This document shows, piece by piece, positions 26,167 through 34,246 of a stretch of 64,000 nt of DNA. Numbering within the stretch: position 1 is the stretch's first letter; every line of letters starts with the position of its first letter. The notes under the pieces were generated by a model, which was not told where the DNA came from, did no database searches, and worked only from the letters and a program-made list of their open reading frames with translations. Both the position numbers and the translations under genes were made by a program. The DNA comes from Chryseobacterium potabilaquae. Lineage in GTDB: Bacteria; Bacteroidota; Bacteroidia; Flavobacteriales; Weeksellaceae. The DNA lies in assembly GCF_902728265.1 (NCBI RefSeq), contig NZ_CACVBR010000002.1, positions 186,001 to 250,000 of the forward strand, given 5' to 3'.

Positions 26167-27759
26167 TTATAATTTTGAATTATCCTTGATTTCAATCATA
26201 ATAGCATTATTATTTTCATCTTTTGAATTTTTCAATAATGCTTCTGGCCCATTTCCATTATTATTAATACCGTCCTTATCTATGGCGTTTTCTACGTTGA
26301 CATCTCTTATATTTTGATATCGTTTAAAAATTTGATGTAAACGATCACCTCCTGCACTCTTAGATACATATTCAATAGTAGGTTGACGATCATAGTATGG
26401 ATACTTTTTGTGAAAAACAATATCATCCGCTTTACTATCACCATTTAGAGATATTTGTTCCACTACTTTCCCATCATACATAAACCCATCACGATTTTCA
26501 TCGTACGGAAATTCAAGTAATTCTCCAAATCTCAAATTATACCTCAAACGATTATCATTATTAACCTTTAAAGGAAGCATAGCACTATAATTATTTTTCA
26601 ATATAAGCCTATATGAAGGTTTGATATTTACACTTCCGTTTACCTTTTTAGTTACAGGCAAGCATACCTTACCCGGAGCTGTATTTATAGCTGTATATTC
26701 TATAATTGCCCCCATATTATCTTTTGAAACAACCGAACCTTCTAGTATATTATGCTTAACATTCTCAAAATCATTTCCAATCGCAGCCATCCCATGAATA
26801 GGACTCCCTCCAATTTGCTTTACATATACATTTGTATTTTTCAAAACATTTTGATGCTCCATACTAAGGTTTCCTTTTAATAATCCTCCTGTAGTAGGGT
26901 ATAAAGCACTAAGAGTTGCACTTAGCGCAGATTCAGTAGCATCTGATTCATAGATCAAAACATAAAGTCGTCCATATGTGACCGTCTCAATAACAATAGG
27001 ATTTTCGTTTACATGTGCATTGGGTTTAACCCAACCTCTATCTCCTTTAAAATAAGGTTTATCACAATCTACTGAATAACTAAAATATTTTTGTTTAAGA
27101 GTAACAGCAAAATATGTTTTATTCCTTTTAAATTTAAAACCCAATTTACTACTTAAACTCCCTAAGCCCGTATACCCGATATCTAATGCGGTATTCATTT
27201 GTGTATCATCATAGATAGCGTTCATTGTTATTTTATAATTCGCGGGAAAGGATGTTCCTGATCTAAAATATTTGTCTAATAAATTTCCGAGTGAATTTTG
27301 CACACTACCCTGATCCGGATTTTGTATTAATTCAGCTCCTCCACCATTTTCATTTACATTAACAGCATCAATTTTAACTTTTATACTATTTCTTTGTTCA
27401 TTAGGCAAAGGAACTGCCGCCATATTACCAGAAAAAAATGTTCTGTTTTGAATAAAACTTCCTGGCCATAATAAATGCTGTCTTGAAAAACTGGTAAACG
27501 AACCAAATGTTTTGTTATAATCATATCTCTTAACACGACGTCCCATCATTCCCTTACCGTTTCTACCGAAGCGGGCATATGAAGTATCATCTAATAATGT
27601 TGTTGCTCTTAGCTCCGTAGCCGGTCCATCATAGATAAATTCATTTTTTGCGTCTAATGAAGACGAGCTGATGTCTTTGTTTTCTTCTGATATTATTTCA
27701 TCGTTGCAACTAACAAGTGTCATTACTAACACGAGAGCCGCCGAAAAATTGAATTTCAT
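26167..27759 (-). CDS. Cholesterol-dependent-cytolysin-like (CDCL) pore-forming lipoprotein 2
   Basis: 530 residues, paralogue of CDCL 1. Leader ends TLVSC with Cys18 followed by NDE. CDC-core landmarks are LLWPGSFIQNRTFFSG, VPL..QRNSIKVKID, FKFKRNKTYFAVTLKQKYFSYSV, ETVTYGRLYVLIYES, VYVKQIGGSP, DFENVKHNI and MGAIIEYTAIN. The last ~150 residues again lack the CDC undecapeptide but share with CDCL 1 the segments FGELLEFPYD, KADDI.F and DKDGINN. Aligned core stretches are roughly 40-50% identical to CDCL 1, much less than the 95% of the adjoining deamidases. The pair may be the two different subunits of a CDCL pore, or two versions of one subunit. Confidence 0.85.
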   Translation of the reverse strand: MKFNFSAALVLVMTLVSCNDEIISEENKDISSSSLDAKNEFIYDGPATELRATTLLDDTSYARFGRNGKGMMGRRVKRYDYNKTFGSFTSFSRQHLLWPGSFIQNRTFFSGNMAAVPLPNEQRNSIKVKIDAVNVNENGGGAELIQNPDQGSVQNSLGNLLDKYFRSGTSFPANYKITMNAIYDDTQMNTALDIGYTGLGSLSSKLGFKFKRNKTYFAVTLKQKYFSYSVDCDKPYFKGDRGWVKPNAHVNENPIVIETVTYGRLYVLIYESDATESALSATLSALYPTTGGLLKGNLSMEHQNVLKNTNVYVKQIGGSPIHGMAAIGNDFENVKHNILEGSVVSKDNMGAIIEYTAINTAPGKVCLPVTKKVNGSVNIKPSYRLILKNNYSAMLPLKVNNDNRLRYNLRFGELLEFPYDENRDGFMYDGKVVEQISLNGDSKADDIVFHKKYPYYDRQPTIEYVSKSAGGDRLHQIFKRYQNIRDVNVENAIDKDGINNNGNGPEALLKNSKDENNNAIMIEIKDNSKL

Positions 27760-27852
27760 TTTTTTAATGTTTTAAATTATTACTATTCTAATATTCTTTA
27801 TTGTATTATTTAGCTTAATAAATGTTTTAAATAAGACATGATGATCAATAGA

Positions 27853-27889
27853 AGTCTCCTAGATTTGATTTTACAAAATATAGGAGACT
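27853..27889 (-). terminator. Hairpin between deamidase 5 and CDCL 2
   Basis: AGTCTCCTA/TAGGAGACT, identical to the hairpin at 18080-18116. Confidence 0.55.
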
Positions 27890-27900
27890 GATTTTTAATT

Positions 27901-28857
27901 TTAATCTCTCCTATGTCTATAACTATTTAAGGTAGCTGTTGTTTTTTCATAGCAGTTATCATAAGATTGAGTATATCTACCCCCCCTAACCTTGTGTAGT
28001 AGATAAGATTTACTTGGGGTAGTAAAGGCCGAGGCTATCTTATAAGGCATTCGCTCATTATAATTCATACCACTTTTATCAAGACACTTATCCTCCCACT
28101 CTTTCACTGACATAGGTGTATCTTGAAAAGCAGGATCTATTACCCTTCTATCCCCATTTGGAAGCTTTACCGCTATAGTTACATGCCACCCCCATCTAAT
28201 TGTTTTATTACCACTTTTTGCTCTTAGATTACCAAACAACCAAATTTTCTCACATTTGTAACCATAGTTTTTTAATATCTGTCTCATTCTATGAGCTCTC
28301 GCATAACATCCATCTGTCCTATACTCAAAGTTGGGAATTCCCCATGAATAAGCAGTAAAACCGTTATTACGTTGAACCGGAGTTCGCTTATAGCTGCCTG
28401 CCTTCGACAGTAAACTCGCAAATTTTTTTATTTGGCCCAAGTTACTAAAATCTTTAAGCCCCCTATAATCAGTCTCAGGACAATCATATGAACGACGAGG
28501 ATAGGAAGAGTGTACTACCTTCGCACTAGTAATCGAATTATTATTAATAGTAATTGAAAGCGAACTTTCATTTTCTATCGCTTTATCTATTATTTCTACA
28601 TATTTTTTATTTTGTTCAGTATCTGATATTGTATAAACTGATGTCTCTTCATCAAACAATACATCATAAGCATTATTTACTTTATTAATACATATAGGAA
28701 TCATTTTTTTGTTATGCTCCTGACTAACTTTGCTACTGAATACTGATTCCATATTAGGATTTGCATCAAAAGATTCATTCATATCCCTATCCTGGTTACA
28801 AGAAGTCACTGTTGCCATTACAAAGCACATGGCTGCTAAAAAAAATGTTTTTTTCAT
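27901..28857 (-). CDS. Protein-glutaminase-family deamidase lipoprotein 5 (with pro-region)
   Basis: 318 residues, about 95% identical to deamidase 1. It has the same Cys20 lipobox, pro-like region and catalytic C184, H225 and D241. Differences include FFLAAMCF in the leader, PETDYRGL for PEADYKGL, and KLPNGDRRV for KLTNGYKMV next to the catalytic Asp. The latter makes this copy look like deamidase 2 (LPNGQKRVIDPAF), so KLTNGYKMV in copy 1 is probably the derived version. It sits directly upstream of CDCL 2 exactly as deamidase 1 sits upstream of CDCL 1, which makes deamidase-CDCL the most conserved gene pair of the array. Confidence 0.85.
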   Translation of the reverse strand: MKKTFFLAAMCFVMATVTSCNQDRDMNESFDANPNMESVFSSKVSQEHNKKMIPICINKVNNAYDVLFDEETSVYTISDTEQNKKYVEIIDKAIENESSLSITINNNSITSAKVVHSSYPRRSYDCPETDYRGLKDFSNLGQIKKFASLLSKAGSYKRTPVQRNNGFTAYSWGIPNFEYRTDGCYARAHRMRQILKNYGYKCEKIWLFGNLRAKSGNKTIRWGWHVTIAVKLPNGDRRVIDPAFQDTPMSVKEWEDKCLDKSGMNYNERMPYKIASAFTTPSKSYLLHKVRGGRYTQSYDNCYEKTTATLNSYRHRRD

Positions 28858-29034
28858 TGTTTTAAAATTTTAAGTTGTTTTTATTAAATATTTATTTTTG
28901 TTGTTAATTTTTATTTTTAATTAGAATAAATTAATATTAAAACCAAAAGCAATTCTCCCTCACATGTTAATCTTATCAAATGTGCATCAAAGAATCGATA
29001 CTTTAAAGATGTAATTGAATGTAGTATGGAAAGG

Positions 29035-29130
29035 AATTTTCAAAGATTCCAGCTTTTATTTTGTTGTATAACATTTGTTAACAAAAACTCTGTATGAAGG
29101 AGAAATTACCTTGGTAAATAAATGAATGAA
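29035..29130 (-). pseudogene. Fossil 3' end of a papain-type peptidase gene, after deamidase 6
   Basis: On the minus strand LFTKVISPSYRVFVNKCYTT followed by a stop parallels LFTQKRSSLGQGSPVNECYT of the intact peptidases. Broken frame; no upstream peptidase core. Confidence 0.6.
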
Positions 29131-29168
29131 TTTTTATTTTATCCGCGATCACATTAACGAGCCATAAA

Positions 29169-29891
29169 TCATCCTGTGCAACGAGCTATATCAATCGTAC
29201 TATTAGGATCATGCCTCACTTTCCTCCTCCAATTTTCAAAATTATTTTTAATCGTGGTTAGTACGCAAGTAGTAACTCCATCAAAGTATGCCTTATTACT
29301 AATCGAATAAAAGCTATAATTATTAACTTTATCCTCCGCATTCCAAATTCTTTTCCCCGACTTATCTACCTTTATCTTAGGAGCATAATACTCAAGTTTA
29401 GAGACGGCAGATTTATTCGATGATCCATTATTACATTTATATGCCCATTCTTGGGGAGTTACAGGTCCGTCGGGAAACAATGCAGGGTCTATCACCATAC
29501 CGTTCAGTGGATTTCCACCCGATCCCACTACAACCAAAGCCACATGATACTCCCATTTCTTAAGTAAATCACCACGACTATTACCAATCCATATTTTTTT
29601 CAGATGAGAAGGATGAATACCATACTTAGCTTGTAAGATCTCCCCCATTTTATGGGCTCTAGCAAAACATCCGTCCTTTTCGTACTTCCATGTAAAAGCT
29701 TCGTCAAGTTTGATTGTATTAAAATATTCAGTAAAATGAGTATATTCATTACGAGAAAGCACATGAGCTTCTGTTACGCTTGTGTTTACACTCATACTTA
29801 CATCATCCAACGAATCATCTCTATCGTGGTGACATGAAGTCATTGTTGTCATGACAAAGCATATAACTGCTAGAGAAAAAATCTTTTTCAT
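29169..29891 (-). CDS. Protein-glutaminase-family deamidase lipoprotein 6 (short form)
   Basis: 240 residues. Leader MKKIFSLAVICFVMTTMTSC (Cys20), followed by HHDRD instead of NQDRD. Catalytic motifs are DGCFARAHKMGEIL (C75), KWEYHVALVV (H116) and MVIDPALFPDGPVT (D135). The ALFPDGPVT segment closely follows the SLFSSGPVT of the characterised Chryseobacterium enzyme. No pro-region. Closest relative in the array is deamidase 7, with the block ..KIWIGN..G.LL..W.YHVALVVVG in common. A fossil peptidase tail follows on the left. Confidence 0.83.
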   Translation of the reverse strand: MKKIFSLAVICFVMTTMTSCHHDRDDSLDDVSMSVNTSVTEAHVLSRNEYTHFTEYFNTIKLDEAFTWKYEKDGCFARAHKMGEILQAKYGIHPSHLKKIWIGNSRGDLLKKWEYHVALVVVGSGGNPLNGMVIDPALFPDGPVTPQEWAYKCNNGSSNKSAVSKLEYYAPKIKVDKSGKRIWNAEDKVNNYSFYSISNKAYFDGVTTCVLTTIKNNFENWRRKVRHDPNSTIDIARCTG

Positions 29892-30059
29892 TGTGTAAAT
29901 TTTAATTTGTTTTTATTAAATATTCATTTTTGATGACGATTTTTATTACTACTTAGAATAAATAAAAATAACAAGCGTAATGATACTTCCCTTCTCCTCG
30001 TATTGAACTCTATCAAAGGAGAGGCAAAAAATGGATAAGTCTTAATGATTAAAGTGTAG

Positions 30060-30115
30060 ACGTCGGAAGCGTTCCGGCTTTTTACTATTTTTTACTATGG
30101 AGAATAGTATCTATT
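30060..30115 (-). pseudogene. Very short fossil peptidase tail after the deamidase pseudogene
   Basis: Minus-strand AAAAGCCGGAACGCTTCCGAC matches the AAAGCCGGAACGCTTCCTAC that encodes the KAGTLPT end of peptidase 2. The rest has diverged. Confidence 0.5.
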
Positions 30116-30147
30116 AAAAATACTTTTATGGAGATAAACTAAGCTAT

Positions 30148-30518
30148 TTAACGAGCTGTAATTACACCTTTAGTAATTCTATAATTTATTTTATTAATTT
30201 TATCCGGTATCTTATTAATAAGAGAATTCCTAGAAGCATCTGTAGCGATATCAACAGCATCCCGATCAATAGATTTACAGGCCTCTATCCACATTTCTCT
30301 GGTCAAGGGCTTTTGAAATTTTTTCAGTGATGGATCTAGAACATTATTATCAATTGTTTCTTTTCCTTCACCATAACTTATAAATAGCTGTATCATCTTT
30401 ATACTATTTTCAGGGAAAAAGCTCTATCTAGATTGGAACTCCTATTTTTATCCGTATTATATGAAGTTATCACTATTCTTACAAAGCGCATAGCTGCTAA
30501 AAAAATTGTTTTTTTCAT
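30148..30518 (-). pseudogene. Degraded protein-glutaminase-family deamidase gene
   Basis: The leader starts intact at 30518 (MKKTIFLAAM) but the lipobox Cys has become Tyr (ITSYNTDKN) and a stop follows soon after. A second frame, 30148-30396, still reads NVLDPSLKKFQKPLTREMWI and ends KGVITAR, matching YVLDPSLYEKPITQEEWVQA..FTAR of deamidases 3 and 4. The region with the catalytic Cys and His is deleted. The 82-residue ORF should not be treated as a gene. Confidence 0.75.
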
Positions 30519-30654
30519 TGTGTTAATTTTAATTGTTGATTAATTTATAATTTAGAATATAACCAAAGCAACTCTCCTCTCGGATGGTAATCTTATCAAA
30601 TGGCTATCAAAAAATAGATGTTTTAAAGATTTATTTGAATGTAGAATAGAAGGG

Positions 30655-30750
30655 GAATTTTAGAAGGTTCCCACTTTTATTTTGTTGTATAACATTTGCT
30701 AACAAAAACTCATTGTGAAGGAGAAATTGCTTTGGTAAATGAATGAATTT
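30655..30750 (-). pseudogene. Fossil 3' end of a papain-type peptidase gene, after deamidase 7
   Basis: Similar to 29035-29130: minus-strand LFTKAISPSQ, stop, VFVSKCYTT. Same position relative to the deamidase stop codon. Confidence 0.6.
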
Positions 30751-30768
30751 TATTTTATCTGGATCGTA

Positions 30769-31521
30769 TTAACGAGCTGTAAATCTTGTACATCCATTTA
30801 TATTAATAGACTGATCAGGAAGTGATGGATTAAAACCATTAGAAATAGTATTTAATATACAGTTAGTAACCTTATCAAATTTTGATTTATGAGAATATGA
30901 AAAATTACCAGGAATATTAAGTGTATAATTGTTAAAATTAGTAATAATGTTAGTCGCTGTCCAATAGTTAACTCCATTCACCCTAGAAATATTTTTAGGA
31001 GTGTAACATCCAATATCAGTGGTTGTAACTTGATTATTTGAATCATTAAACCTATCCTTATCATCACGCTTATTACACTTATTTCTCCAGGTTTCCATAT
31101 CTACTGGAGAGTCAAATAATGATGGATCCATAACCTTACGTTCCCCATCTTGCCCAACTACTACCAAAGCAACATGATACGTCCATTCATTAAGCAAACT
31201 ACCGTTAGTATTACCAATCCATATCTTTTCAAGTTTAGAATAATCAATATCATATTGATTTTGCAATATCTCTGCCATTTTATGAGCCCTTGCAAAACAT
31301 CCGTCTCTTTTGTACCGCCATTTAAAAATTGGAGTTTCTTTTATTGTTTTAAAATATCCATTATAGTCTGCATATACATAGCGTGAAACCATATTAGCAT
31401 CTGCCTTATTTGCACTGACACTCACACTCGCCCCACTAAATGAATCATCTCTATCCTGATTACATGAACTTACTGATGCCATTACAAAAGCCATAGCTGC
31501 TAAAAAAATTGTCTTTTTCAT
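30769..31521 (-). CDS. Protein-glutaminase-family deamidase lipoprotein 7 (short form)
   Basis: 250 residues. Leader MKKTIFLAAMAFVMASVSSC (Cys20) NQDRDD. Catalytic motifs are DGCFARAHKMAEIL (C75), EWTYHVALVVVG (H116) and VMDPSLFDSPV (D132). The C-terminal part carries VTNCILNTI and ININGCTRFTAR, with Cys positions like the other short forms. No pro-region. It lies directly downstream of peptidase 3, the same order as peptidase 1 then deamidase 4 in block A. Codon usage and base composition look like the neighbouring array genes. Confidence 0.83.
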   Translation of the reverse strand: MKKTIFLAAMAFVMASVSSCNQDRDDSFSGASVSVSANKADANMVSRYVYADYNGYFKTIKETPIFKWRYKRDGCFARAHKMAEILQNQYDIDYSKLEKIWIGNTNGSLLNEWTYHVALVVVGQDGERKVMDPSLFDSPVDMETWRNKCNKRDDKDRFNDSNNQVTTTDIGCYTPKNISRVNGVNYWTATNIITNFNNYTLNIPGNFSYSHKSKFDKVTNCILNTISNGFNPSLPDQSININGCTRFTAR

Positions 31522-31689
31522 TGTGTTAATTTTAAATTGTTTTTATTATATATTTATTTTTTTAAGTAATTTTTATTTCTAATTAGAATAAATAAAAATT
31601 ATGTTTTGGGTAATATTTTCCCTCTCCTGCTATCGAGAATGTTAGCAGAAAATGTAAGAAATGTTAAATTGTAAGGATTGGAGACTAGA

Positions 31690-32580
31690 TTAGTCCGTTG
31701 GAAGTGTATCGGGTTTTATTTCTGCTGTATAGCCTTCTAAAAGAAAAGCACCTGGTGATTTTTCTGTAGGTCCGTGAAAAACATCATATGATATCCAGAA
31801 AAAACCCTCATCTCCAAAATCTTTTCCATATGAATTCATTACTTTAAATGCCTTTTTATCATCATCATACCCCACCACACAAACTGCATGTCGAGTCGTA
31901 CCAGTATTATATACAGGACAATATGTTACAGTCCAATCTGTGTTTTTATTGATACTACCAAAAGAATCAATCATAGGTACACTTATAATAATCGGAAAAT
32001 TATTAGCCAAAAGCGTTTTCACCAATGCTTTATCTTTAAGATTTACTGTTGCCCACTTGGTAAGCTTATGTAACTTTGCTTGAGCTATTTTGTCTTTAGA
32101 AACTTCCTGACTACATTCTCCCGGATTATAAGGCATTTCATCGATACTACATGCTCCTAATTCAACTAACTTATCCAATCCCTCTTTAATCATTGGAGTA
32201 GCAGTACATATACCATTATTTATTTGATTATATATAAACCGGGGACTTCTAGCCGGCGCATTACGATCAAAAAAATTACGTTCAAGAATCGTTGTGGCCG
32301 CATATGCAGTAGCCCAAGCGACACAAGATTGTTCATTATATCCCTGATTACCAATTGAAGGAAGATGGCGAATAATATGATTAGGTTTAGTAGTAAGTCC
32401 ATACCTACTTAACATCTTACGTTTAGACACAGGGCGATCAGAAAGTTCGGGACTTAATCGAGAATACATTCCACTTTGAGTTGTTGATAATGAACCTTGG
32501 CCTTCATCCCTATCTTGATTACAAGAGGTTATCGTTGTCATGACAAGTCCCGTGATTGCTAAAAAAACTGTTTTTTTCAT
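31690..32580 (-). CDS. Papain-family (C1) cysteine peptidase lipoprotein 3
   Basis: 296 residues from the ATG at 32580. An in-frame start at 32646 would place 22 extra residues before an otherwise standard leader (MKKTVFLAITGLVMTTITSC) and is rejected. NQDRDEGQGSLS follows Cys20. C1 motifs: GNQGYNEQSCVAWA with Gln79 and Cys86 (one residue longer than in peptidases 1/2), RHAVCVVGYDD with His231, VMNSYG with Asn249. Roughly 60% identical to peptidases 1/2. It is the first gene of block B, preceded by a 1-kb gene-free region homologous to that upstream of block A. Confidence 0.88.
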   Translation of the reverse strand: MKKTVFLAITGLVMTTITSCNQDRDEGQGSLSTTQSGMYSRLSPELSDRPVSKRKMLSRYGLTTKPNHIIRHLPSIGNQGYNEQSCVAWATAYAATTILERNFFDRNAPARSPRFIYNQINNGICTATPMIKEGLDKLVELGACSIDEMPYNPGECSQEVSKDKIAQAKLHKLTKWATVNLKDKALVKTLLANNFPIIISVPMIDSFGSINKNTDWTVTYCPVYNTGTTRHAVCVVGYDDDKKAFKVMNSYGKDFGDEGFFWISYDVFHGPTEKSPGAFLLEGYTAEIKPDTLPTD

Positions 32581-33653
32581 GTGTGTTATTTTTGTTGTTA
32601 TACTATTTATTAAATAATTTTTAATCTTTTTACCATTTAGGAACATATTAAAATCTATTTCTTCTATCTAGATCAATGATATATTCCAGAAATTTAAAAA
32701 TGACAGCGAATTAAAAGAGAATACTATATAGTATAATGTGTATTACTACCTAATAAAAACATTCTGAAAACAATAGATATCAAGAGTTTATTTAATATAA
32801 AATTACTATTGTTATTATTTGTTTTCTCTATCATTTGTGGTGCAAAGAAACAAGAATATCATCATTCAGTCCAAATTTAAAATGAATAAAAATTAAAAAA
32901 ATGACATGTATCATGAATTATCAATAATAAAATCAAGATAAAAAAAGAATAAAATTCATAATTTAAGGAAAAATTCAATAATATATATATTACAACCAAT
33001 GAAACATTATATTACAAAATAAAAAGTTACTCTATCAATTGTTGACAAAGTATTTAGGACTATCCAAGATGGGGGAAATATACAATAAATCACTTTTCAT
33101 TGAACCCATTTTAAAAGTAGTGAAATAATGACAAATTAAGTAAATAAAAGCCTTCAAAATAATATAGGAAAAAAAATAACAACTATTTTTGTAGTTTAAA
33201 TAATACAATCTAAATACATATAGTTTATTATATTTAAGGCCTTACAGAAAAGAATACATTGTATTGTACTCAAATACAAAATGTATTACATATAATTATA
33301 TTCAAATTTTATACCAAACTCAATTCTTGTGAATAAAAGATAAATTAAGGGAAATGGGTATCGAGAATATATTGAAGATAATAAAGAGATTCTTGGGAAA
33401 ATCTTAGAATTACTCAATAGCCATTCCAAAAATTTCTTTAATCGGAAACGTAGATATTTATTAAAAAATAAAGCATTCAAAAAGGTTGGGGAATTCTTTT
33501 CTGTTTTTATAATTATAGCCTCATGCCGGAATTTTAAATAACACAACAAGCGAAAGAAGATTCTAAGAAAACAATAGAATTACGAATATTAAAAAAATTG
33601 AAAAGAAGAATCATTAAACAATTCTCTATTCTATAATTTATTTATAAAAGAAA
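32581..33653. other. 1.07-kb gene-free region upstream of block B
   Basis: No supported gene. The 87-codon minus-strand ORF at 33286-33549 has no recognisable features. Stretches around 32790-32960 and 33240-33330 match the region upstream of block A at similar distances from the first leader (about 700-730 bases to the ACCAAACTCAA landmark). Likely contains the promoter of block B. Confidence 0.55.
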
Positions 33654-34196
33654 TTATTTCTTCTTAATGTCAAAGGGATTTTTAAAAATGAGCTCTTCAT
33701 GTTTGCCTTTTATCTCCATTTTACGTTGAAGTAAATGCAAGGCCATTTTGCGCATAAAAAGATCTTTATCATTGAGCTTCCAATAGGAATCTCCATGTCT
33801 CCTGTGAGGAGATCGAATGAAGTAAAATTCAGTTTTCCAGTGATCCACATCATGATAAAATTCAATAATCCCACAATGTTCCGGAATCAAAGAATGATCA
33901 ATCATTCCCATAGGAACAAGAAAACTAAATTCATTACACACATAATCTCCACAGGATATTTTATCATGTTTTAGGAATTTTTCACCGGTCATAGTATTGG
34001 TATAAGACTTTTTGAAATCATTCTTAAAATCACTTTTTGAAAGCTTAATCTCAATTTCATGGCTGAAACCTTCCGCATCAATAATCAATATATCCGCCTC
34101 CCAGTCTGCTTGAAAATGATGAGTTAAAACAATATCTTTTTCAAAATCACAATGCGTATGAATAAATGCATGAATAAGTTCGTCTATTTTTAACAT
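33654..34196 (-). CDS. Hypothetical protein with PD-(D/E)XK nuclease-like core
   Basis: 180 residues, soluble, no signal peptide. ADILIIDAEGFSHEIEIKLS gives D35, E49 and K51 in the D..ExK arrangement of PD-(D/E)XK nuclease-fold proteins; K51 is followed by SKSDFKNDFKK. The second half is rich in His/Trp/Tyr (RSPHRRHGDSYWKL) and ends in a basic tail. I recognise no characterised family. A role in nucleic-acid processing is suggested only by the motif. It is 50 bases downstream of the LuxE-type gene on the same strand. It lies at the boundary of the accessory array but its composition looks like the housekeeping side. Confidence 0.6.
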   Translation of the reverse strand: MLKIDELIHAFIHTHCDFEKDIVLTHHFQADWEADILIIDAEGFSHEIEIKLSKSDFKNDFKKSYTNTMTGEKFLKHDKISCGDYVCNEFSFLVPMGMIDHSLIPEHCGIIEFYHDVDHWKTEFYFIRSPHRRHGDSYWKLNDKDLFMRKMALHLLQRKMEIKGKHEELIFKNPFDIKKK

Positions 34197-34246
34197 GAAT
34201 TTTGAATAATTAATGGAATCTTAGTAGGAATTGCTGTTATCACCTT

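Larger units (their letters stand above)
27741..28868 (-). repeat. Duplicated segment, copy 2
   Basis: Counterpart of 17968..19095 (offset 9773, no net length change). Covers CDCL 2 start codons, intergenic hairpin and the whole deamidase 5 gene. Confidence 0.9.

Noticed and set aside
16234..33330. Transposon or integrative element carrying the lipoprotein array
   Set aside because: No transposase, integrase, terminal inverted repeats or target-site duplications seen at the edges; tandem duplication and recombination explain the repeats.
33286..33549. 87-codon minus-strand ORF in the region upstream of block B
   Set aside because: No recognisable domain or start context, and the homologous region upstream of block A does not keep the frame.
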